Part shown: positions 44,879 through 55,760 of the stretch, in pieces
Layout: each line of letters begins with the position of its first letter
How positions within the stretch are numbered: the first letter of the stretch is position 1
Source of the DNA: Symbiodinium microadriaticum
Lineage: Eukaryota > Sar > Dinophyceae > Suessiales > Symbiodiniaceae
Reading direction: 5' to 3'
DNA length: 64,000 nt
Assembly (NCBI GenBank): GCA_001939145.1
Contig: LSRX01000067.1
Coordinates: forward strand, 1,194,083 to 1,258,082
Made by a program: the position numbers and the translations under genes
The notes under the pieces: model-generated
Databases searched by the model: none
What the model was told of the DNA's origin: nothing
Seen by the model: only the letters and a program-made list of their open reading frames with translations

Positions 44879-45689
44879 CCTACTTCCCACGGGATCTTTC
44901 AGTGTTCGAGACCCCAAGACCCTCAAGGCCCTACGGTAAAGCCCTCTTCTGGTTTGTAACACCTAAACCTAAAACCCTGAAGGACCTGCAGTAAAGCCTT
45001 ATCCTGATTTCGAATCTCTAAGACTAAAACCCTGAAGGACGTTCGGTAAAACCCCCCAACTTGACATCTGTGCTTCTTGTTTTTCCAGATCGCAAAGCCA
45101 TGTCACGAAGCCTCAAAGACCTCAGAGAAAGGGGCACAGTAAGGGCTGCTGTCCAAGCTATCCAAGTAGGAAGCCTACGGCAACAAGAAGCGTCCTTGTT
45201 ATGGCAACGTAAAGTACTTTCCTTAACAGGAACCCAATCCAAGACCTGGGAGAAGGGGCCTTCGTAGGGGTTTCTCGGAGTCGAAGGGGGCTCGGAGGTA
45301 CGAGGAATGCAGGGTTAAGGCTTCGGGTGCTGGGTTTTAGGTTTTGTTAGGGTTTAGGGATTAGAGTTCAGGGTCGGGTTAGGTTGAAGGCGATTGTTGG
45401 GTTCTGGATGTTGGGCTGAGGTTTTAGCCTCAGAGTTTGGAATTTCAATGCAGCTGTGAACCTTGATGGCAACTTGCATGGTGTGATCAAGTCGACTTTG
45501 GTGCATCAGGTCGAATGACCCGCAGTCAGGAGAGGGACATTACTGGACACCGCGACCTAACTCAGCACCGAATCAAGGGTGGGCGACGGCTGGAGAACCG
45601 GAAATACCGACCGGCCATAACCCTGACACGAACACCCTGCACTGGCTGATGATGAGAATAAACAACCGCAACAAGCCTTTTCTATAGAC
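44879..45689. other. unassigned stretch with one possible plus-strand exon
   Basis: At 45085 a classical TTGTTTTTCCAG acceptor on the plus strand precedes a frame open for 60 codons (MSRSLKDLRERGTVRAAVQA follows), which is unlike the surrounding repeat. It could be a real exon of an unidentified gene. Telomere-like words at 45310-45400. Confidence 0.25.
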
Positions 45690-45725
<36 letters not shown>

Positions 45726-45755
45726 CAGTCAGTAAGTAAGTAAGTAAGTAAGTAC

Positions 45756-45828
<73 letters not shown>

Positions 45829-46440
45829 CAAGCAAGCAAGCAAGTAAGTAAGTAAGTAAGCAAGTAAGCAAGTCAGCAAGTCAGTAAGTAAGTGAGTGAG
45901 TGAGTGAGTGAGTGAGTGAGAGAGTGCGTGAGTGAGTGAGTGAGTGAGTGAGTGAGTGAGTGAGTGAGTGAGTAAGTCATGAATAGGTAAGTAAGTAAGT
46001 AAGTAAGTGAGTGAGTGAGTGAGTGAGTGAGTGAGAGAGTGCGTGAGTGAGTGAGTGAGTGAGTGAGTGAGTGAGTGAGTGAGTGAGTAAGTCATGAATA
46101 GGTAAGTAAGTACGTAAGTAAGTGAGTGAGTGAGTGAGTGAGTGAGTGAGAGAGTGCGTGAGTGAGTGAGTGAGTGAGTGAGTGAGTGAGTGAGTGAGTG
46201 AGTGAGTGAGTGAGTGAGTGAGTAAGCAAGACAGTGAGTGAGTGAGGAAGTTTGCAAAAAAGTAACTAGGTGAGTGAGTGAGTGAGAAAGTAAGTACGCA
46301 AGTAAGCAACTAACTAACTAACTAACTAACTACCTACCTACCTAACTAACTAACCAACCAACCAACCAACCAACCAGCCAACCAACCAACCAACTAACTA
46401 ACTAACTAACTAACTAACTAAACTAACTAAATAACTAACT
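45690..46440. repeat. GTAA/GTGA/CTAA tetranucleotide array with higher-order structure
   Basis: About 750 bases: (GTAA)n with CAAG variants, then (GTGA)n, then (ACTA)n/(CCAA)n. Inside the GTGA part a block containing GAGAGAGTGCGTGAG recurs at about 45915, 46031 and 46148, and TAAGTCATGAATAGGTAAGTA at about 45973 and 46089, so the array has a unit of about 116 bases. Thr/Leu/Ser frames here are artefacts. Confidence 0.95.
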
Positions 46441-46459
46441 AACCAGCTAACTAAAGAAG

Positions 46460-46845
46460 TAAGCAACAAAGTTAGCATGTATGTCTGCATGTATGTATGC
46501 GTGTATGTGTGTATATACACACACACACATGTATACATATATAGGTAAATAGATAGACGTACAAATAGGTATGTGCATAGTTTGATAGATTGATAGATAG
46601 ATAGATGGATAGACAGATAGATAGATAGATAGATAGATAGATCGAGAGATCGAGAGATCCAGAGATCGATAGATACATAGATACATAGATAGATGCATAG
46701 ATAGATACATAGATAGATAGATAGATAGATACATAGATAGATGGATGGATAGATAGATAGATAGATAGATACATAGATAGATGGATGGATAGATAGATAG
46801 ATAGATAGATACATAGATAGATGGATAGATAGATAGATAGATAGA
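46460..46845. repeat. GTAT/CA and GATA array
   Basis: TGTATGTA and (AC)n to 46530, then GATAGATA with GATACATA and GATGGATG variants. A block of about 58 bases ending ACATAGATAGATGGATGGATA repeats at 46730, 46770 and 46810. Confidence 0.95.
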
Positions 46846-46919
46846 AGTAGTTGCAATAGGCACAAGGAGCCCTAAGGAAAGCTGTCCAGGACAACGAACC
46901 GAACACTGCCAACAAGTTT

Positions 46920-47285
46920 ATAAAACGTTATCTATTATGATATTGTATGACATATTTCATTTTACTATGTGGTATTGTAGAATGCCATATTATGTCATGT
47001 CAAGCTATACTGGTTTACAGTATGTTGTATCTAATATACTATTGTATTCGATTACATGGTATAAGAAATTGAATGTACTACATTCTGTTATGCCATGCTA
47101 TGTTCTGATATGTTACGTTACCTTACGTTACGTTATGTTATGTATACTTTTTCACAAATGAACTATCGCTGTAGTCTTATGATTTGTTACAATATCTTAA
47201 TTACCTTATATCATATCTTACTCCATGTTATTATGTTATGTTTTCTTATGTTTGATTCTAATGCATTGCACTGATTACATTATAT
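46920..47285. repeat. AT-rich GTTATGTTATG-type sequence
   Basis: AT-rich with many GTTATG, GATATTG and CATATTATGTCATG words; no convincing gene. Downstream, 47290-47620 is unique and open on the minus strand (ends SGQQKLSKS then stop) and may be the 3' end of an unidentified exon. Confidence 0.6.
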
Positions 47286-47631
47286 GGTCCTTGTGACAGA
47301 AAGCACCAAAATAGAAATGAGCATCATCATGATGAGGCATTTAGCTTTTGCTTAGCTTTTGCTGGCCCGAAATCTCCAAAGTATCAAAGTAGACTTTACA
47401 CGAGCTGCCGCGGCACTCGATTTGGGTGCCCTCTATCCGTAGGCTTCTTGGACCAGAGATGCAGCGCCAGGAGGCACCTGGGCCACTGAGCCGATGGTTT
47501 CGGATTGGGCGCCCTCGGGGGCGGTTGAGGGTTCAGGGTTTGGGGCTTAGGGCTTAGAGGGCACGATCCCCTGGAGTCCGAGCCGCTCTGTTGGAGACTT
47601 CAAGATTAACTCGTGGTTACCTCTTTTGGGG

Positions 47632-50600
47632 CTATCCGATCCGATTTTCCACGTCCGCATAGCCCTTCACGAAAACGCTACATCCTACAAGACTTGAGGG
47701 TCCAAGGTTTAGGGGTTTAGGGCTGCATATCTTGGGCACAAGGTCGGCAATCGTCTCGCGATCTTGTAGCCGCTTTCGCAGCAAGGTCGAAGAGATATGT
47801 AGGAACCTGCCCACAAAACTCTGTGAAGTCAGGTTTCAAGCCTTCGGCTAAGAATCTAAAGTCTGGGGTCTCCATTTCCTTTGGACAGTTCCGGGGGCTG
47901 CGTTTCAAGGCCTGTGCTTTAGAAAGCTTAGTGCCAGGATGCCTAAACTCCAAATACACCCCAAAGCCGGAAGTGTAGTAAACCCTCCATACTATATACC
48001 TCAGATTGGTGTGCTAGAACGAGTTGGTCAACAAGCACGTCGTCATCACCGTCACCAACATCACCAACTTTGTCACGATCAACAAGCAGACTTGGAATTT
48101 GAAGTGTAACCCTAAACCACAAGCTCCCAGGCCCGTAACCCTAAACCCCAAAACCCGAAACCCCCCAAAATTCTCAACACTGAACCCTAAACCCTCAACC
48201 CTAAAACCTAAACCCTGCCTTGGATCTGCCTGGATGTAAGCCGTTGGGATCGGACGTCGGCCGGCGATAATGAGTTGGCCCGCCAAGTTCCTTTCAAGAT
48301 AGGGTCGAAAGAATTAGAAATAGTAGCCCCTGATAGTGTCTGACATAAACTGTATTATCATAGAACCGCAAAACCTATTGCAATTCGCAAAGCTCTTCGA
48401 ACATCCAACTCTTAGGGCTCAGGCTTTAGGGTTCAAGGTTTAGGGTTTTCTTTTTAGGGTCTCGGGATCTACGGGGTTTAAGGCATTTAGTAGCAAACCG
48501 CCCCAAACCCTTCAACTTCAAGGCCCTATCATCATACAACTATATTGTAACATAGAATACGGAATAGAGCTGTAATGCACTCATGATCTGAACAAGTTGT
48601 ACATTTATTGTACTCCGAACAGAACTACAATACAGTTGTACTAATGCAGAACCTCCACAACTTTTGTCCAGCAAGCTGGGATCGGGCATGATTGTTGTTT
48701 TTGAAATTGGCGGCCTTTTCCCAAGCAGCTGCGATAGCTACTGTCAGGGGCCCTAAATGGCGGCGAATGTACAAGTCATGCTCAAGACCAAAGCTTCAAA
48801 GCTAAGAGAGACAGACAGTAATTCACACTCAACCTGTTCTTTTGTCTTAAATGTAGGAAATGCTGTACAGGCTATACATTCTTGTTCTACTCAACCACAA
48901 ACAAGTGGCACGATACTCCGAATTAAAAGTATCATCCTATGCGATCCATAATGGTCGTCTTATTCAGTTTCTGCGATACTACAATTTAACCGTACTGACT
49001 TCGTACACACCAGGCTCAATCAGTCGGATGAGAAAGTCCCCTTTCATTGATTTCGTGAAAGGCTTGCGTAGCCGTGTCGATCCAGTCCACACGGTCTCCT
49101 CCGCCGGGGTAGAACTCACAAGTGCGACTGCCATCTTCTGTGAAGATAGATTGGCGTAAGGCGCTTCGCTCCATTTGTAGTCGCTTATCTTGAACCCGCG
49201 CCGGCGCGTCGGAACTCAGATGGTCGGCTAAGCCTTTACAGTCTGTGAGGCTGACGTGGGGTATCCGAATCCGTGGATTTCGGCTGGCACAGCTCGATTT
49301 CTATCTCTAGTTTCCTGACCGTTCTGTAGCGAACGTTTCTGCCTGCACGGCATACTCTTTTGATGGCTGTGCTCGAAAATGATACAACCATTACGTCGTA
49401 TGTGTCACAAGATAGATCACATAACTGCGCTGCAAGAGCTAAGAAATGAATCCTTCCTTGCTGGGATCTATTATTAGATTTCCCCGTGAAACTCGCATCG
49501 GATGCGGTTAGCACGCCTAACTTCTCAAAGTCAACACGTCCATTCCAGTACCTTAGCTTAACGTCCTTACCCTTAAGTGCTAACTCCAACACCTTGCTTG
49601 CTTCGTGCAAAGTTGCTATGGTAGCTCCCTTTAAGTTTCGGTATATCTGGCCTTGCTTGCTTAGATATCCACGAGAGACTGCCTACAGCGGAACGCAGCT
49701 GTCGTTCCTCTCCTCGGTCTACAAGGTCCGAGTGCTTCCGGCGCGCCTTAACGACTATGTACGTTGTCTAATCGGTGTTGTCGGTGACGTCAAAAGTACG
49801 TCATTTCCGCTTTTGTCGACTTGCTTGTCGCAAAACCTAAGTCGGCCTTGCTCTCGACGTCTTACTTCGAGCTTCGTAAGTAGTTTGTCGATGATCTTGC
49901 CACCTCCTCTGATGAATGCCGATAAAAAGTCATCCACATGTGTGGCGAGAACCCACACGACTCTTCGTTCTCTCGGAAAGAGTAGGACGCGGGGAAGATC
50001 CTGCTGGCCTGAAAACCCACAGATCTTGCCTCTCTGTCGACTTTTTGTTCCAGAATCCTCTTCCGCTATCGCAGAGTCCATAAATAGGTATACTCTGATC
50101 AACAGCATTGCTTCCGGATCTACGTCAGGTAGTCCTCCGCTTGGTTGTCTCATAAGTACATCACGATCTATAGGTTCTGCTTGGAAGTAAGCATTGCGGA
50201 TATCTGAAGACTCCACAGGAACACCGTGGGATGCTGCGAACGTCGCAACCGACGCATGGGTCGGGGCATCTGTCCGTGCCTCTGCAAGGCTTCAAAGCTC
50301 AGAGAAACAGACAGTGATTCTCATTGTACTTTACTGTTGTTGATGATTTGGGCTGCTTCCTTAAACGATTTCGAGCCTTGGCTTTGAGGCTAGATCGGCA
50401 ACCAAACCTCCCGATGTGAATATTACAGAGGGCCGCCAATAAGCTTTGTGATACTCCACCTTGCGTCCACTTCACCTGCCTACTTTCAACAACTTTGTTC
50501 ATAGCCACGGACACGCAACTTTGCCTCAATGCATCGTTGCATGCACCTCTCCGTTAGACATGCAGTACACAGGCATGCACCACAGAAGACTACGATACAA

Positions 50601-51648
50601 CAGCTAGTACACATCCGACCTCCAAACCCTGCAGCAGAGACTCTAAACCCTAAACCCTACGTCATAAACCCAAAAGACCCTAAATCATAAACCCTAAAAC
50701 CCTAAACCCTAAACCCCTAAGCCCCCAACCCCTACGCCCCCAAACCCTAAATCCAAAGCTCAGCCATGGAGCAGAAACTCCAGCTTCTTCTCGTCCAGGC
50801 CGTCCTCGCGAAAGTGTAGCTTGTTTCACTTCTTCTAGTGTTGTTCTTGGCCGGCACCTGAAGTGACGAAAACACCGAAAATACCGATGAAATCGCCCTC
50901 TCGCTTGCGCGCGTTTACGCGATGATGGAGCGTTCTTCTTGCTTTTCTCAATAAACGTAAGGAACCCTACGGCTTCGGGTTTAGGGTTTAGGTTCTACGG
51001 TTTAGGGTGAGGAAGGCCCTAAGGAATACGATACGATCAAGACTCCAAAGTGACAAATTTTGGGAGAGACGATGCGCTTCTGAGACCAGGATTCTGCTTG
51101 AGGCTCGGGGATCGCCCTCTTTGGAGGGCGGCTTCTATCTCGATGCCGGAAATGCGGAGTAGTCCAGACTTTAAAGTGATGCCGAGGATGGCGATGGCAG
51201 CAACTGGGGAGGAGGAGGAGAAGGAGGAGGAGAAGCAGGAGAAGCAGGAGGAGGAGAAGAGGAGGTGCGGGAGGAGGAGCAGGAGGAACAGGGGGGTGTG
51301 GACGATGACGGAGAGGACGAAGTGGCAGAGGACCCGAGTGAGGATGATGATGGCGCTGACAGGGGTGATGGGCGGTACCATGCGGGACAGAAGGGTACTG
51401 CAAGGGTATTTGTAAGGCCCAGATGCAGGTCCTTCTGCAAGCTGCGTATTCCACGGTACATGACTTTGGCACCGTGCTTCTGCGCATGCTTCCAGAGATA
51501 GCTATATCTCGGCGGCATTCTGGGTTAGGGGCTCAGGATTAACAACTTTGGCGGCTTGGGGGTCTGGGGCCTCTAAAAGAACCTTGTGTGCGTGTGTGTC
51601 TATATGCATGTATGTATGTATGTATGTATGTATGTATGTCTGCCTGCG

Positions 51649-51731
<83 letters not shown>

Positions 51732-54700
51732 GTCTGTCTCTGTCTGTCTCTGTCTGTCTCTGTCTGTCTGTCTGTCTGTCTGTCTGCCTGCCTGCCTGCC
51801 TGCCTGTCTGTCTGTCTGTCTGTCTGTATGTGAAAATAGCACGTCCTCACCTTCCCTCCGACTTTGCCACCTTGGTGGCTCAAGACACTTTGCCCTCAGT
51901 GAGAAAGGCGCTGCTGAACTTCAGGGTTACTTTGGTGTCTCAGTTGAGTGAGCTTCTGTCTGTATGTCTGTCTGTATGTACGTATGTATGCATGCATGCA
52001 TGTATGCATGTATGTATGTCTGTATATATATATATATATATTTATTTATTTATTTATTTGTTTATATCTATTTATGTATTTATTTATATTTATATATTTG
52101 TATCATAGACTCTAGCATGCAAGCATAAATGCGTAGTACACGGCCTTCTTCCAAGGTAGCCCCGTGTCCGCAACACGGCAAGATCCTTTAGCACTCGTCA
52201 GACTTCATCCTCAAGCTCGAACCCGGCGTGTGTTCCTCACTAGTTGGAACAAGTAAGGTTTCGAGCCTGGGGCCTAGGGCCCCTAAACCCTAAACCGGGG
52301 CTTAGGGCTTCGGGTTTAGGCGGTTGTTGCTGCTATGGTTTAGCTGCCATTGAGTGTGCGCTGCTATTGCCTCTAAACCAGCCGCAGGGCAACCTCGAAA
52401 ACAACAGAACACCATACTCAAAGCTAGCAAAGCTTCTAAATCCTGAGACCGCAAAACGCCCCCTCTCATCACCAGGCTTCTGGCCGAGGCACACAATGAA
52501 GACTTCCACATTCGTCAGGCCCAGCTCTTTGAGCATTGCCTGCCGCTAATCGCTTAGAGACTCTTGGGATCTTCTCAGATGATGCCTTCAGTTAGAAGCA
52601 CCGAACTTGGCAGGTTCTCTGAATTAGGGTCCCTGTCCAGGCCCCCAAAAGGGTACGGCACCCTTACACACAAAGGATCCTTAAAGAGACCCTAAAATTT
52701 AGAGAACTACCCACGAAGGGGCCTTCATGCTTGGAACAGGGTTTTGGGGTACATTGTGGTATAAAAGATATGAAGGAACTCCAGGGAATAGAGTGGCGGT
52801 AATTATGCAGGCTCTAAGAAACGTAAACCTTTCTCAAACCCACCCCCTTTCCGGGGATACTACCTTTCAAGCTTATGTTTAGGTGCCTGTTTGGGCTCCT
52901 GTTAGAAGCTCCGAGCAAAGCCGAAAATCTTTTAAAGCCCTGAAGCCCTGCATTGAATAGACACACCAAGCTCGGAAACGAGAAGCTTAAACCCCCTAGA
53001 ACCCCGAACCGGAAACGCAACAAAAAAAGCGAAAGCACTGAAGCTTCCAAAAAGCACCTAAACCCCCCAAGAAACCTTGTGACCCCTGGCATTCCCAAGA
53101 CACCCCTGAAAGCCCTCAGCACCTAAACCTCCAAACCCCCTGAACCCTGAACCCCTATGAACCCTGAGCCTAAACCCCAAACTCCTAACCCGCTAAACCC
53201 TAAACCCCCCACACCCTAAACTCCCAAACCCAAGAAAGCCCCCGAAAGCCCCCGCCCCTTTCCAGGCCCCCGAAAGCCCTTAGGGCACGTTCACAGCCGA
53301 GGGGGCCCGAAGAAGCTCCTGTCGGACGTACGGGCTCACGGCATAGGTCTTGGACCTTAGACCGGGCTTTAGGATTTTTGGGGGGTTTTAGGGTTTAGGG
53401 GCTCAGAGGTTTAGGGTTTTCGTGGTTTTTAGGGTTTGGGGGCTTGGGGGCTTTAGGGCTTTTGGGATTTTAGGGTTTAGGGGCTTAGGGGTTTAGGGGC
53501 TTAGGGGTTTCGGGTTTGGGGTTTTAGGGTTTAGGGGCTTAGGGGTTTCGGGTTTAGGGCTCACATGGGAATTTAACATTGGGGCCTTCATGATACGAGG
53601 GTTCCTTGCAAACGGCTCCTTTGGAGGGTCACTATAAGGATTACTTCAGGGCTTTAATAACAGAGCCTAAATAATTGGAAAAGGGTCCCTTTTAGGGTTC
53701 CTCGATGGTTCTTTAAGGGCTACTACGGCCTGAACAGTTCGACTGGGGCTTCTCTCGGGTTTCTTTACAGGCTTCCGCAAAGGGTTCTATAAAGCTCACT
53801 ATCAGGATTACTTATCGGGGGCCTTTCGAAGTAGAGTGGACGTTCGGGGGATACGATGGAAAAACTTGCTTAAGCTAGGTCTTAGGGTTCAGGGTTCAGG
53901 ATTATACAGGATCTGTGGTATTCAGCTCAAGATACCAAGGATTTAGGAATTAGGGTCCTGGGGACCCCACGATTCAAGGCTTAAGGATTTAGGCGCTAGG
54001 GTCTCGAAGTTCAAGGTTCGGGTGTGAGGGATTAGGCCGTAGAGTCGAGGGCTTTGGGTTTTGGCTTTCAGGATATATAGGATTTAGGGTCTAGGGTTTA
54101 AGCATTTTAGAGTTCAGGGTACGGCGGGGGGGGGGGTGTGAGGATGTAGGGTTCAGGGTCTTGTGTTAGGGGTTTTTTTGGGGGTTTAGGGCTTAGGGTT
54201 TAGGACTGAACCCCTTGAGGTTATGGGCCTGGAAACCTTCAAGGGCACTGGTCTACTTGGGGCTGGGGAGCCTTGGGATTTACGGGTCTCGTCTAGGTGC
54301 GAAACAGAGGCTTAGGTCCTAGAATGTAGGGATTGCGGGTCTGAGGTTGCTAGGACTTGGGGTTCAGCCTCTGAGAGTTTTGGGCCTTGGGACTTATGGG
54401 CTTTCGAGGTTACGCACTAGGGGTGCTAAAGGGCTTACGGCTCGGGGGCTTCCAGGTGTCGTTTGCAGGGTTTCACGTGCAGGGTGTGGGGGCTGCCTGG
54501 CTTCAGTTCAGGAATGTGGGAGCCGACTGCGGCGCTCAAGAAGGCTGCACAGCAATACATGAAGAAAGCAACCACGGCGATCGTTCTTGCTGATGATCTT
54601 CCATTCAATTACTCAAAACTCCCGCTTTTGATCTTATCGAAGTCCCCAATCCGAGTTTCTACATTGCTTCATGCAGAGCTCTACCAATAGCCGTGCTGCT

Positions 54701-55760
54701 TCACGGAGACAATCAGTCTTACATGAATGCTCCGGCAGGCAGAACATATTTCGGTCACCATGACCGTCATGTTCTTGTGATTGCTACCATGATCTATTAA
54801 AATACCCCTGATAAAACTCTCACGAACTCAACTCATCAGCTGAAAAAGATAGCTGAGCTGCGGGTTTACCCCAATGACCATGTGCACCCGCTCATACCTC
54901 GCCTTGGCTATCAACTTCGCAGATCGGCGAGCCCGGGGGTTCTGAGAAATTGTGCCTAGTATCATGAATGTGACAGTTGCCAACTCTACCCGAAGCCGAA
55001 TTCTAAACCCAAGAGAAGTGGCTCCTTCTATGTGGAGGGTCGTCCGTGCAGTTCTGGCTCGATGCAGCGAGTTCAGCTTTAAGATTGGGATGACAGCACT
55101 GAGGAGCACAGAAACCCTGGGCAGCATGCAAGGGTGGTGGTGCAGGTCCTGAATCCAATTCCGTGCAAGGATATCCCGGCCCGCAACCGCAGCTTGCTTT
55201 ATGGCTAGGCTGGCAGCAGGCATCAACTACCAGACAACAAATAGAATAGAAAATATACTGTACTTCAAGATACTATAAATACTCTTAATAATATACAGCC
55301 GTATACTACAATATACGTTAATATACCATAATACATTCAGCTTCGAGATCCGAGACCAGAGCAATGGAAGCCAAGGCGCTGAGAGGTATCTTACCACTTC
55401 CTCGGCTCCGGGAGTCCGGCTTCTCTCGAATTCCCAACACCCCTGCCCTCAGCAGAGAGAGAGAGAGGGGGGAGGCAAAACGAGAGAAACAGACAGGGAG
55501 AGTGACCGAAACAGAAAGACGGGAAAAAGACAGCAGCAGAGACTCTCCACAGAAAAAACACCCAAGCGGCAGAAGCACGACTTCTGTCTGCCGCCCGGCT
55601 CCCAAAATATCCCCAAAATCCACAAGAGCAAGGGTTTAGGGTTTAGAGTGTAGGGCAAGAGCAAGGGTTTAGGGTTTAGCGGTTGACATTCATGCGAAGT
55701 GGCGAGATGTCCATGGTGTGGCGGGTTGTAGGATCCAGCAGTGACCTTTCTGACGGACAT
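47632..55760 (-). CDS. HxGH nucleotidyltransferase, PPAT (CoaD)-like, at least seven exons
   Basis: Transfers a nucleotide to a phosphate acceptor; the closest match is phosphopantetheine adenylyltransferase of CoA synthesis. Exons (minus): 55760-55695, 54914-54862, 53355-53319, 52539-52493, 51507-51427, 48290-48219, 47806 to about 47725 or the stop at 47632. Phases agree at every join except that the intron 1 ends are unresolved. Landmarks: exon 1 GSYNPPHHGHLA (H15-x-G-H18 motif); exon 2 YERVHMVIGVNP; exon 3 SKTYAVSPYVRQ (37 bases); exon 4 AMLKELGLTNVEVFIV; exon 5 SYLWKHAQKHG then VMYRGIRSLQKD; exon 6 RRPIPTAYIQADP; exon 7 FLHISSTLLRKRL then IADLVPKI. About 120 residues precede exon 7; total about 145-177, near the usual 160. 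Donors for introns 2 to 6 are GC, GA, GT, GC and GC. NMN adenylyltransferase is the main alternative, since it shares HxGH and ISSTxxR. The C-terminus past LVPKI is uncertain. Confidence 0.75.
47960..48218. repeat. CCCTAAA-containing intron 6 of the PPAT-like gene
   Basis: CCCTAAACC, CCCGAAACC and AACCCTCAACC units at 48105-48218, next to the exon 6 donor. Confidence 0.75.
48792..48827 (+). repeat. direct repeat flanking the copia fragment, copy 1
   Basis: GCTTCAAAGCTAAGAGAG then ACAGACAGTAATTCACA. Matches 50289-50324 (GCTTCAAAGCTCAGAGAA, ACAGACAGTGATTCTCA) with about four differences over 36 bases. Confidence 0.75.
49000..50282 (-). pseudogene. Ty1/copia retrotransposon RT-RNase H fragment
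   Basis: Minus-strand remnant of a copia polyprotein. It opens at about 50280 with RTDAPTHASV, then DIRNAYFQAEPIDRDVLMRQ and PSGGLPDVDPEAMLLIRV. A shifted frame carries IYGLCDSGRGFWNK (50090-50030), so two compensating frameshifts lie there. The first frame resumes with THVDDF, the copia YVDD-type catalytic box. TGA or TAA-type stops occur near 49755, then LRSAVGSLSWISKQ and the RNase H segment SDASFTGKSNNRSQQGRIHF (49500-49440). Gag, protease and integrase are missing. It sits in intron 5 of the PPAT-like gene, same strand. The SDASF/SQQGR and DSGRGFW forms match copia elements known from dinoflagellates. The tail 49235-49000 shows weak similarity to the end of RNase H only. Confidence 0.85.
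50289..50324 (+). repeat. direct repeat flanking the copia fragment, copy 2
   Basis: Second copy of the 36-base direct repeat; starts about seven bases beyond the first readable copia codon. Confidence 0.75.
50325..51426. other. remaining upstream part of PPAT-like intron 5
   Basis: Unique sequence to about 50630, then CCCTAAA units at 50640-50750, unique sequence 50760-50960, TTTAGGG words at 50965-51010, and a GGAGGAGAAG purine tract at 51205-51300. The Leu/Pro-rich minus frames across the purine tract are artefacts. Confidence 0.5.
51585..51835. repeat. (TGTC)n/(TGTA)n/(TGCC)n microsatellite in PPAT-like intron 4
   Basis: ATGTATGTATGT, then (TGTC)n with TGTCTC interruptions, then (TGCC)n and (TGTC)n. 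About 250 bases. Confidence 0.95.
51955..52110. repeat. TGTA/TATT microsatellite in PPAT-like intron 4
   Basis: CTGTATGTATG units, (TA)n at 52024-52040, then (TTTA)n to about 52105. Confidence 0.9.
52625..52812 (+). mobile_element. dispersed repeat, composite D+C copy
   Basis: Left: AGGGTCCCTGTCC, AAAGGGTACGGCACCC, TTAGAGAACTACCCAC, GGGGCCTTCATG. Right: AGGGTTTTGGGGTACATTG, GTATAAAAGATATGAAGGAAC, GTGGCGGTAATTATGCAGGC. Same order as 11520-11716. Lies in intron 3 of the PPAT-like gene. Confidence 0.55.
53090..53280 (-). repeat. CCCTAAA-type tract in PPAT-like intron 3
   Basis: AACCCCTAAACC, CCCCCTGAACC and AACCCTAAACC units, close to the 37-base exon 3. Confidence 0.85.
53370..53565 (+). repeat. 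TTTAGGG tract in PPAT-like intron 2
   Basis: Starts within 15 bases of the acceptor of exon 3. Contains two near-copies of TTTAGGGGCTTAGGGGTTTCGGG. Confidence 0.9.
53566..54861. other. remaining part of PPAT-like intron 2
   Basis: D-type repeat words at 53578-53720 (GGGGCCTTCATGA, GGGTCCCTTTTAGGGTTCC), telomere-like words at 53870-54220, and a unique stretch 54470-54860. The last is open on the plus strand (ALKKAAQQYMKKATTAIVLA) and partly on the minus, so a nested or overlapping exon cannot be excluded. Confidence 0.35.

Noticed and set aside
45682-46865. Long Thr/Leu/Ser and Ile/Tyr/Leu frames up to 191 codons
   Set aside because: Tetranucleotide repeats (GTGA, GTAA, GATA) without stops; no real composition.
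51002-51487. 161-codon minus frame with a run of Leu that could pass as a signal or membrane protein
   Set aside because: The Leu run is a GGA/TCC purine-pyrimidine tract. Only the other frame at 51427-51507 carries the PPAT-like exon.
51850-51895. Second spliced-leader relic (GCCACCTTGGTGGCTCAAG)
   Set aside because: Only the last bases match the leader; the central TTTT is absent and no gene start follows.
51548-52108. 186-codon Cys/Val/Leu plus-strand frame
   Set aside because: Made by the TGTC/TGTA microsatellite inside a PPAT-like intron.
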